From Tenuifilum thalassicum (GTDB taxonomy: Bacteria; Bacteroidota; Bacteroidia; Bacteroidales; Tenuifilaceae): a stretch of DNA of 64,000 bases. The stretch covers positions 1,906,581 through 1,970,580 of the forward strand of contig NZ_CP041345.1 of NCBI RefSeq assembly GCF_013265555.1, given 5' to 3'. The translations under genes were made by a program, and so were the position numbers. A model generated the notes under the pieces. That model searched no databases. It was given only the letters and a program-made list of their open reading frames with translations, and was not told where the DNA came from. This document shows positions 57,157-64,000 of this stretch, piece after piece. The first letter of the stretch is position 1, and each line of letters starts with the position of its first letter.

Positions 57157-57187
57157 CAAAACTATTGAACTTTTTTAATATGACAAA
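57157..57187 (-). promoter_or_regulatory. promoter of rex-ribF
   Basis: Minus strand TTTG (57187-57184), 19 nt, TAGTTTTG (57164-57157); the ATG of rex is at 57133. This is the best Bacteroidota-type promoter in the cluster, so rex and ribF can be expressed apart from the hydrogenase genes. Confidence 0.72.
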
Positions 57188-57206
57188 CGATTGTTAAGCT
57201 TCGCGG

Positions 57207-58355
57207 TTAAATGCTGTCGTTTAATAAATCGCCAGTAGGTATAGGAAAGGTTATTGTAAAAGTAGATCCTTCATCAATCTTACTATCAACCTTAATGCTT
57301 GCGCCATATAAATCGGCAATTTTTTTCACAATTGACAATCCTAAACCACTACCCGTTACGTTCTTACTTTGCGGGTTTTTAATGCGAGTAAATTCTTGGA
57401 AAAGTTTTGATATATCCTCTTCCTTTATTCCCACCCCAGAATCAGAAACCTCAATTCTAACCTCATTGGCACTTTTGGCAATTTTGCAATGTACCCAACC
57501 TCCAGGCTTATTATACTTTACAGCATTTGATATCAAATTATTAAACAAAATCTCAACATCACCTGAATCGGCAAACAGGGTAACATCATTATCGGCTTCT
57601 AAAGAAATGGAAACATCACGTTGAATGGCAAGAGGGGTCATAGTTTCAATAGCAGAGCGAGCAATAAGATTTAAATCTACCTCTCTTAAATTCCTATTTC
57701 GTTTTCCTGACTCCACATGGGTTAAATCCAACAAGTCCATTATCAGGCTGCGCATGGAATGAATCCGCGATAACGACCTATCAATAAAATCCATGTAGTT
57801 ATCAATACTATCGCCAGCTTCCTTATTTTGCATCATTCTCAGGTATCCTTCTATTGCATTTAGCGGAGCCTTTAGCTCATGGGAAAGAATAGTTAAGAAC
57901 TGAAATCGCACCTGCTTCCCCTCGCTATGCAACTTACGAGTCATTCGCCTCAGGAAGTAATGCTTAGTAATATTTTCTATTGATGATTTTAGTTCTTGAG
58001 GGGTGAAAGGTTTCGGCACAAAGTCGTAGGCACCAATATTAGTAGCCTTAATAGCCAATTCTAATGAGGCATATGAAGTTATCATCATGACAAGTATGTC
58101 TGGATGATTCTTATTGATATACTCAAGAACCTCAACACCCTGAATACCTGGCAGTTTATTATCGAGCAGCACAACAGCAGGAACCGATTTTGATATAACC
58201 TGTATTGCCTCCTCCCCAGTTGAAGCTTCAATTACGTTAAATCCAATATCGTCCTCTAGGAACGGATAGCTAACAGAGAAGTTTTTAAGAATTCTGGCAA
58301 CCCCTGAACGGATACCAGGTTCATCATCAACAACCAAAATATCGACAATTTCCAT
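57207..58355 (-). CDS. response regulator-histidine kinase hybrid (REC-HisKA-HATPase)
   Basis: 382 residues, no membrane helix. N-terminal receiver domain with acidic pocket DILVVDDEPG, phosphoacceptor D65 in VVLLDNKLPG and K115 in FVPKPF. Then a HisKA domain with H159 in ILSHELKAPLNAIEG, and the ATPase with NNLISNAVKYNKPGG (N box), VSDSGVGIKEEDI (G1) and GSGLGLSIVKKIADLYG (G2). This order, receiver before kinase, suits a soluble relay protein that receives phosphate from or is tuned by another kinase. It starts 2 nt after the receiver gene, in one unit with the hydrogenase-kinase. It has no DNA-binding output domain. Confidence 0.92.
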   Translation of the reverse strand: MEIVDILVVDDEPGIRSGVARILKNFSVSYPFLEDDIGFNVIEASTGEEAIQVISKSVPAVVLLDNKLPGIQGVEVLEYINKNHPDILVMMITSYASLELAIKATNIGAYDFVPKPFTPQELKSSIENITKHYFLRRMTRKLHSEGKQVRFQFLTILSHELKAPLNAIEGYLRMMQNKEAGDSIDNYMDFIDRSLSRIHSMRSLIMDLLDLTHVESGKRNRNLREVDLNLIARSAIETMTPLAIQRDVSISLEADNDVTLFADSGDVEILFNNLISNAVKYNKPGGWVHCKIAKSANEVRIEVSDSGVGIKEEDISKLFQEFTRIKNPQSKNVTGSGLGLSIVKKIADLYGASIKVDSKIDEGSTFTITFPIPTGDLLNDSI

Positions 58356-58357
58356 TT

Positions 58358-58753
58358 TTACTGTTTAAGAAGTTTGAGAATTTCACGATGAAGCTGATCG
58401 GGCCGAATTCCCTTTTCCAGATACAAATCTGCTTTAATCCATTGCCTCTCCTGTTCGCTGGAAATGCCAAACGACATTCCAGTTTCCGACGACACAGCTG
58501 TTGCAATAATCACAGGCACATCGGGGTACCTTCTTTTAAGCTTATAGCTAAGAATAAATCCGCTATCCTCATTTTCCATCATCAGGTCGAGTATGGCCAA
58601 ATCGGGTTTAAGGTTTTTAAGCACCTGTTCTGCATCATGTTGGCTTTCAGCAGTAACCACATCAAAACCCATCTTTTCAACTTGAAATTTTAGCTGAAAC
58701 AAGTAATCGATATCATCATCAACTATTAGAATAGTTCTTTTATTTGTAGCCAT
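58358..58753 (-). CDS. single-domain response regulator
   Basis: 131 residues, receiver domain only. ILIVDDDIDYLFQL gives the acidic pocket, D56 in LAILDLMMENEDSG is the phosphoacceptor, and LYLEKGIRPDQL holds the conserved lysine. There is an insert of about 15 residues before it (SSETGMSFGISSEQERQW), which is uncommon in CheY-like proteins. It should take phosphate from the adjacent hydrogenase-kinase and pass it on or sequester it. ATG at 58753; the TTG two codons earlier is unlikely. Gaps to both neighbours are 10 and 2 nt. Confidence 0.92.
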   Translation of the reverse strand: MATNKRTILIVDDDIDYLFQLKFQVEKMGFDVVTAESQHDAEQVLKNLKPDLAILDLMMENEDSGFILSYKLKRRYPDVPVIIATAVSSETGMSFGISSEQERQWIKADLYLEKGIRPDQLHREILKLLKQ

Positions 58754-58763
58754 ATTCAAGATT

Positions 58764-60764
58764 TTAATTATTATCGCTAAAATTAATACCAGAATTTCTT
58801 GGTAAACTTATTTTAAAAGTAGTTCCTGTAGGGCCTTTGCTTTTATCGGCATTAGATTCTACCTCAATTTTACCTTTATGCATTTTAACAATACCATAAG
58901 TTGTTGCAAGGCCTAAACCAGTTCCCTTCCCAATCCCTTTTGTTGTAAAAAATGGTGTAAAAAGTTTATCCATATTCTCCTCAGGAATCCCCTCTCCTGT
59001 ATCGGACACGCTAATAGTCACCTCGTTATCATCGCCCTCTATGATCACGGAAAGTATTCCACCATTGGGCATTGCCTCAACAGCATTTTTATTTAAATTG
59101 GTAAGAACCTGCATCATTTGCTCGTAATCAACATTTGCCATCAAATTTGATGTACGACAAACTATGTTGGTTTTAATATTTTTAGGTATAACAACTCCTG
59201 CGATGCTATCTTCAGCCAATTTCTTAAGATTGATTTGTTCAATTTTGACCTGGTTTTTACGAGCAAAGTTAAGCAAGCCACTTACAATCTTTTTACAGCG
59301 CTCGGCTTGTGTCGATATAAGCTCAAGGTCCTTACGCAAAGGATCGTCAGGTTTACATTCATCAAGAAGAATATTGCTATACATTAGCACAACCCCTAGC
59401 GGGTTGTTTAATTCATGGGCAATACCTGCAGAGAGTTGTCCCATATGAGCAAGTTTTTCAGATTGTTTAAGGGCTTGCTGCATTTTAGCAAGTTTTTCGT
59501 TGGTTACGGCCAAATCTTGAACAGATTCGTGCAGTTCCTCAATGGCGTATGGTAAGCACATCTCCACTTCGGCCAACCCCTCAACAATTGCTATGGCATG
59601 CTCCAAGCAGGTATCGTATCCGCAGGCACCACAGTTAAGATGATCGCGAGACGAAAATTTGCCCATTCTTGCGAGAACACGGTTCACTTCGTCATCAGTA
59701 GGTTTAGGAATTCGTTTATCGTCTGGTATAAAAGTTCTAGTAAGCTCTAAATCGGAAAATTGCTTTATATTCTCTTCCCACTTTTTAATTTGCTCAGCAG
59801 TAACCTTTGATCTGGCATAGGCACTGATGTAAGTTTTTCGCTGAAAGCGTTTTCCTCCAGGCGACATACCTGGACCCATGATGCATCCCTCACAGCAAAG
59901 CAATTCAAGGTTTTGCCCTTTCAGGTTGCCAGTTTCCCATTCTTTAATGGCTTCCTGAAATCCTATTCTTCCTTCAGCAACAGTAATATTACCTTCAATG
60001 AGATCGTCGAAAATATTGACAGTTTGCATCAGACCACGGCTAACTGGGAAAATTGCTCCCCTTCCAGCATGCGGTGGATCAAAATCGGAGGGTTCAACTT
60101 TGAAATGGTCGATACCAGCCTGCTCAAAAAGCACCCTTAACTCCCTGAATGTAATTGCCTCATCAATCTCTCTTGACTCATCCTTTTTGGCAATGCATGG
60201 GCCAATAAAAACCTGTTTTAGGCTACTATCAATTTTGCGAACCACCCTGCTAATAGCCACCATTGGCGACACCACAGGGGCAAGATTATCAACCAGTTCG
60301 GGATGATAATAACGGATATAAGAGACAATAGCAGGGCAATCGCTAGAGATATACCCTTTCCCAGATCGGTCCTCAAGCAATGATTTATACCTACTAGCAA
60401 CTAAATCGGCACCGAAAGCAACTTCAAAAACATTGCTAAAGCCCAAAGCTCTTAGCATTCCAACAAAACGGCGGTAATCGTCTATTTCAGTAAACTCAGC
60501 AGGAAAACTAGGTGCTACAAGTGCAGCTACTTTTTCACCACTTTGAAGCATATTTTTCACATCGGTTCTAGTAAGCAAAAATACTTTAGCATCCTGGCTA
60601 CACACCTTAACACAGTTACCACAACCGATACAGCGTTCAGAAATCACCTCAGCCTGTCCATTTATAATCTTAATGGCCTTAGCTGGGCATTCCCTAACAC
60701 AAGTGTAGCAAACCCTACATAGTTCTTTTACAGTATAAACCAACTTCCTTTTATCATCGTGCAT
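58764..60764 (-). CDS. sensory [FeFe]-hydrogenase fused to a histidine kinase (HydS-like)
   Basis: 666 residues. Two [4Fe-4S] ferredoxin motifs (C16-C26 and C45-C55) precede a hydrogenase H-domain of about 240 residues with all four H-cluster cysteines: C143 in SSDCPA, C190 in IGPCIAKK, C290 and C294 in LLCCEGCIMGPG. A further Fe-S segment (GACGYDTC, about 378-403), a short coiled coil, and HisKA with H450 in GIAHELNNPLGV lead to a full HATPase (NLNKNAVEA, SDTGEGIPEENM, GTGLGLATTYGIV). It most likely senses H2 or redox state and signals to the receivers encoded downstream. It starts 11 nt after hydA. Related sensory proteins are known next to bifurcating hydrogenases; the fused kinase output here is explicit. 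Confidence 0.93.
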   Translation of the reverse strand: MHDDKRKLVYTVKELCRVCYTCVRECPAKAIKIINGQAEVISERCIGCGNCVKVCSQDAKVFLLTRTDVKNMLQSGEKVAALVAPSFPAEFTEIDDYRRFVGMLRALGFSNVFEVAFGADLVASRYKSLLEDRSGKGYISSDCPAIVSYIRYYHPELVDNLAPVVSPMVAISRVVRKIDSSLKQVFIGPCIAKKDESREIDEAITFRELRVLFEQAGIDHFKVEPSDFDPPHAGRGAIFPVSRGLMQTVNIFDDLIEGNITVAEGRIGFQEAIKEWETGNLKGQNLELLCCEGCIMGPGMSPGGKRFQRKTYISAYARSKVTAEQIKKWEENIKQFSDLELTRTFIPDDKRIPKPTDDEVNRVLARMGKFSSRDHLNCGACGYDTCLEHAIAIVEGLAEVEMCLPYAIEELHESVQDLAVTNEKLAKMQQALKQSEKLAHMGQLSAGIAHELNNPLGVVLMYSNILLDECKPDDPLRKDLELISTQAERCKKIVSGLLNFARKNQVKIEQINLKKLAEDSIAGVVIPKNIKTNIVCRTSNLMANVDYEQMMQVLTNLNKNAVEAMPNGGILSVIIEGDDNEVTISVSDTGEGIPEENMDKLFTPFFTTKGIGKGTGLGLATTYGIVKMHKGKIEVESNADKSKGPTGTTFKISLPRNSGINFSDNN

Positions 60765-60775
60765 GATTGAAACTT

Positions 60776-62500
60776 TTAAAGAAGAACATCGCGGGGAGAA
60801 TAACGTGTATATAAGAATTTTTTTGACTTTTCGCTTCCAACATCCTCAAGGAACTCCTCGTATACAGCATGAACCGAAGGGTTCTTGGCTGCACACTTAA
60901 TTCCATCGGCCTCATCAATCTCCGCTATTATTTTAGCTCTTTGCTTAACAGACTTTTCGTCCATTGTAAAAGGTTGTCCACCCCCATTAACACAACCTCC
61001 TGGGCAAGCCATTACCTCAACAAAATCAATCTCATTTTCAGGTTTTAGGACCTCCCCAATAATTTCATGAATGTTTTTTAGTCCATTAACGATGGCAAAT
61101 CGGAATTGATGCCCAGCAGCTTTAAAAGAAAATGCTTTTACTCCCGAGCCAATCCTTTCCTCTTTTATGTTTTTATCAACTAATTCCTTTGAAGTAATTC
61201 TGAAATATATCATCCGAGCGATGGCTTCAGCCGCCCCACCCGATATGCCAAAAAGTTTTCCTGCAGAACTTCTAATGTTAAATGGTTTATCGGCATGTTG
61301 AGTTTCGATATTTTGCATATCTATGCCGTAAAGTTTAATAAGGCGAACCAGTTCGCGTGTTGAAATCACAGAATCGACATCTGAAAGGCCACGAGTTGTC
61401 ATCTCCTCTCTTTGTGCCTCAAACTTCTTAGCCAAACAGGGCATAATGGAAACAGAGAAGATATTTGATGGGTTTATTCCCACTGTTTTGGAAAAATAGT
61501 TTCGCACCAATGAACCCATAATCTGCTGAGGTGATTTTACAGCACTTAGCAAATTAATTCTATTTGGGTACCACTGTTCTACAAATTTAACCCAGGCTGG
61601 ACAGCAAGAAGAGAGCATTGGGATGCTCTCACCATTTTCCTTTCGATCTAAGAGCTCCTGCGCCATCTCGTGTGAGGAGATATCTGCTGCAACCGAAGTA
61701 TCAAACACATAGTCAAACCCTATTTTTCTCAGTGCAGCATAAATAATTCCATTGATATCTTTTGTAGCTTTCATCCCAAACTCCGAAGCAATAGAAACAG
61801 AAATAGAAGGGGCAATTTGAGCTACGGTAACAATTTCAGGATTATTAATAGCATCTATTACTTCGGCTATATTTTGCCGTTCCGTAAGTGCACCAGTTGG
61901 GCAAACCAACACGCACTGGCCACAACCAATACAGTTGGAAAAGTTCAAGTCGCGCGACATGGTTGTTCCAACATACATGTTACAACCACGTTTAATAAAT
62001 TCGAACGTTGAAACACTTTGAACCTCGTCGCAAATCCTAACACATCTCCCACAGAGAATGCATTTGGCTGGGTCCCTAACAATACTTGGGCTTGACAAAT
62101 CGAGCTTTTGGGAGAAACTTTTTGAAAGTACCTTACGCTCACGAACGTGGAGTTCAACCGCTAAATCCTGTAACTCACAAGAACCATTTTTTTCACAGTA
62201 TAGGCAATCGTCGGGGTGATTATCGAGAAGGAGTTCAACTATTGTTTTTCTTGCTCTCACTACTCTAGGAGAATGCGTTTTAATTTTCATTCCCTCCTCA
62301 ACAATATGCGAACAAGAAGTAAGAAGATTATCATAACCTTCAACCTCAACCACACACAGCCGGCATGCACCAGTTGGAGTAAGGTGCGCCATGTTGCAAA
62401 GGGTTGGAACTCTTATTCCATTTTGTCTCAAGGCTTCAAGTATGGTATCACCTTTTTTCGCCTTAATTGACCGATTATTTACTTCTATGGTTATGTTCAT
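60776..62500 (-). CDS. hydA: [FeFe]-hydrogenase catalytic subunit HydA
   Basis: 574 residues. Domains in order: N-terminal [2Fe-2S] (C35, C46, C49, C63), the Asp/His-Cys3 [4Fe-4S] (DDCLYCEKNGSC, 98-108), two [4Fe-4S] ferredoxin motifs (C147-C157 and C190-C200), and the H-domain. The three H-cluster signatures are complete: L1 SSCCPAW (297-303), L2 IMPCLAKK (352-359) and L3 EVMACPGGCVNGGGQP (495-510). This is the catalytic subunit of the multimeric NADH- and ferredoxin-linked type, since hydB lies directly before it. It makes or uses H2. The proton-relay cysteine 299 is present, unlike in the neighbouring sensor. Confidence 0.97.
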   Translation of the reverse strand: MNITIEVNNRSIKAKKGDTILEALRQNGIRVPTLCNMAHLTPTGACRLCVVEVEGYDNLLTSCSHIVEEGMKIKTHSPRVVRARKTIVELLLDNHPDDCLYCEKNGSCELQDLAVELHVRERKVLSKSFSQKLDLSSPSIVRDPAKCILCGRCVRICDEVQSVSTFEFIKRGCNMYVGTTMSRDLNFSNCIGCGQCVLVCPTGALTERQNIAEVIDAINNPEIVTVAQIAPSISVSIASEFGMKATKDINGIIYAALRKIGFDYVFDTSVAADISSHEMAQELLDRKENGESIPMLSSCCPAWVKFVEQWYPNRINLLSAVKSPQQIMGSLVRNYFSKTVGINPSNIFSVSIMPCLAKKFEAQREEMTTRGLSDVDSVISTRELVRLIKLYGIDMQNIETQHADKPFNIRSSAGKLFGISGGAAEAIARMIYFRITSKELVDKNIKEERIGSGVKAFSFKAAGHQFRFAIVNGLKNIHEIIGEVLKPENEIDFVEVMACPGGCVNGGGQPFTMDEKSVKQRAKIIAEIDEADGIKCAAKNPSVHAVYEEFLEDVGSEKSKKFLYTRYSPRDVLL

Positions 62501-62509
62501 AGTCCTAAA

Positions 62510-64000
62510 TCACTTAAAGTAGACTGCTGAGAACTTGCAGGTTTCCTGGCAAATTCCACAACCAATACATCGTTCTTCCACAATAAAATAGGGAGTGCGA
62601 GGTGTTCCAAATATTGCATTGGTGGGGCACTTTTTTGCGCAAGCAGTACAGCCTGTACACTTATCAACATCAATATAAAATGTTCGCAAATCGCGACAAA
62701 CGCTTGCCCTACATTTACGATCGAAGATGTGTTCTTCAAACTCATCTCTAAACGACTTAAGGGCCTTTAATAATGGTCGAGAAGCTGTTTGCCCCAGCCC
62801 ACAAAGAGATGTATCGCGCATGACCTCAGCAAGAGTTTCCAGCTGAATTACACCTTTAAATCGCTCAAGTGTGGTGTGACCTTCGTTACTTACAGGTCGC
62901 TTTGAAATATTATCGAGTATTTGGTACATTCTGTTAGAACCTTCGCGACAAGGGATACACTTACCACAGCTCTCGTTTCTAATAAAGTGCATAAAGTATT
63001 TTACGAGGTCGACCATGCAAACTGTATTATCTAGAACTTGAACGCTACCCGACCCAAGAGTAATTCCCTTTTCTCGCAGTTCATCAAAATCGATGGGATA
63101 ACCTAATTCATCTTTAGTAATGCTCATACCCGAAGGGCCTCCTAAATGCAATGCTTTAAACTCACGCCCCTCTTTTACCCCCCCTGCCAAGTCGAGCAAA
63201 GTAGATAAAGGTTTACCAAAATCCACCTCAACCAAGCAGGTTTGCGCAGCATTTCCATTAACAGAAAAAATCTTAGTACCTTTTGACGTTTGGGAACCAA
63301 TTGAGCTATACCATTCTGCACCATTTAGAATGATATCGGGAATATTTGCAAGGGTTTCAACATTATTTATAACGGTTGGTTTACCATTAAAGCCCCATTC
63401 GGTTGGGAATGGAGGTTTAATGCTTGGCATTCCTCTCTTCCCCTCTATGCTTTTTATCAATGCAGTTTCTTCGCCACATACATAAGCACCAGGCCCTTGA
63501 CGTATTTCTATATCAAGTGAATAACCGCTTCCTAAAATATCAAATCCGAGTAATCCAACCTCATATGCTTGATCAATGGCGTTCTTTATACGCTCTACTG
63601 TTAGGTTGTACCTATTCCTAATATAAACTATTGCCCTATTTGCACCAATTGCATAGGCGCTTAATACAATTCCCTCAACTACTCTAAAAGGGTCGCTTTC
63701 AACAAGTAATCGATCCATAAACCCACCAGGGTCACTTTCATCGGCGTTACAAATAAGGTATCGTTCTGTTGTTGCAACTTGTAATGCATTGCGCCATTTG
63801 GTTCCAGTAGGATAGGCTCCTCCGCCTCTCCCCCTCAATCCACTTTCCTCTACCATTCGGCACACATCATCAAAAGTATATTTCCTTAACGTAGTGGCCA
63901 ATGCTCTAAATCCACCAAGGGCAATATAATCAACAATACTATCTGGGCTAATCACTCCAGCATTCTTTAGCAGAATACGTTTCTGATTTTTAAAGAAAGG
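62510..64000 (-). CDS. hydB: hydrogenase flavoprotein subunit HydB (NuoF-like), 5' end outside window
   Basis: At least 496 residues read, open to base 64000: 15 codons (PFFKNQKRILLKNAG) precede the first in-window start, so the N-terminal thioredoxin-like domain lies beyond the edge. The FMN/NADH fold has GLRGRGGGAYPTGTKW and CNADESDPGGFMDRLL, then YVCGEETALIKSIEGKRG. The [4Fe-4S] site is ESCGKCIPCREG, and two C-terminal ferredoxin motifs follow (CTGCTACAKKC, CIGCGICQETC). The subunit passes electrons between NADH and the hydrogenase, with bifurcation in the HydABC type. The HydC partner would be upstream, outside the window. Confidence 0.96.
   Translation of the reverse strand, partial: PFFKNQKRILLKNAGVISPDSIVDYIALGGFRALATTLRKYTFDDVCRMVEESGLRGRGGGAYPTGTKWRNALQVATTERYLICNADESDPGGFMDRLLVESDPFRVVEGIVLSAYAIGANRAIVYIRNRYNLTVERIKNAIDQAYEVGLLGFDILGSGYSLDIEIRQGPGAYVCGEETALIKSIEGKRGMPSIKPPFPTEWGFNGKPTVINNVETLANIPDIILNGAEWYSSIGSQTSKGTKIFSVNGNAAQTCLVEVDFGKPLSTLLDLAGGVKEGREFKALHLGGPSGMSITKDELGYPIDFDELREKGITLGSGSVQVLDNTVCMVDLVKYFMHFIRNESCGKCIPCREGSNRMYQILDNISKRPVSNEGHTTLERFKGVIQLETLAEVMRDTSLCGLGQTASRPLLKALKSFRDEFEEHIFDRKCRASVCRDLRTFYIDVDKCTGCTACAKKCPTNAIFGTPRTPYFIVEERCIGCGICQETCKFSAVYFK

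Noticed and set aside
1-64000. Prophage, insertion sequence, integrase or tRNA attachment site
   Set aside because: I found no transposase, integrase, phage structural gene or tRNA in either strand, so the mosaic structure of the polysaccharide locus is not explained by a visible mobile element.

Overview
The window reads as the chromosome of an anaerobic, fermentative member of the Bacteroidota, most likely order Bacteroidales. The case rests on several things seen here. Promoters fit the Bacteroidota pattern (TTTG, about 19 nt, then TAnnTTTG). The zapB-like, zapA, 6S-like RNA and RNase Y genes lie together. Shine-Dalgarno sequences are weak. A UDP-glucose dehydrogenase of the long type, a fused ADP-forming acyl-CoA synthetase and a trimeric-type [FeFe]-hydrogenase locus are present. 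I cannot name the genus.

Positions 1-33150 are a surface polysaccharide (O-antigen or capsule) locus on the minus strand. Its intact genes make GDP-L-fucose (gmd, fcl), UDP-glucuronate (ugd), a UDP-uronic acid epimer (capI-like), UDP-ManNAcA (wecB, wecC) and a 2,3-diacetamido uronic acid (TviB/WbpO-type dehydrogenase, wbpB, wbpD and wbpE types). Others make a bacillosamine-like 4-amino sugar (sugar transferase, PglD-like and PglE-like). A flippase, a WecA/MraY-type transferase, glycosyltransferases and a 1126-residue O-antigen ligase/polymerase complete the set. The ligase carries four inserted modules of about 155 residues. Between about 11000 and 22916 is an AT-rich core in which most genes are broken. 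A second flippase, a Wzy polymerase, a glycosyltransferase, a GH2 glycosidase and an acetyltransferase-heparinase fusion all carry frameshifts, and duplicate copies of the sugar transferase and aminotransferase carry in-frame stops. wecB, the PglD-like acetyltransferase and one GT4 gene survive. Five intergenic gaps hold 7-bp tandem repeats, one with a 28-bp higher-order period.

Positions 33210-53540 are housekeeping genes: RNase Y, a 6S-like RNA, ZapA and a ZapB-like protein on the minus strand. After these come envelope genes (M23 peptidase, LpxL-like acyltransferase, AnmK, C69 dipeptidase), dGTPase, a LiaF-like protein, ADP-forming acetyl-CoA synthetase, two membrane proteins, flavodoxin, an M48 lipoprotein peptidase, MtgA, a TPR protein and a YitT protein. 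Many gene ends have clear hairpin terminators.

Positions 53630-64000 are a hydrogenase and redox-sensing cluster on the minus strand, in transcription order: hydB (cut by the window edge), hydA, a sensory [FeFe]-hydrogenase fused to a histidine kinase, a receiver protein, a receiver-histidine kinase, rex, ribF, a TM1266-type regulator and hydG. This looks like one unit joining electron-bifurcating H2 metabolism, H2 sensing by phosphorelay, NADH/NAD+ sensing by Rex, flavin cofactor supply and H-cluster maturation. No tRNA, rRNA, CRISPR array, prophage or insertion sequence was seen.
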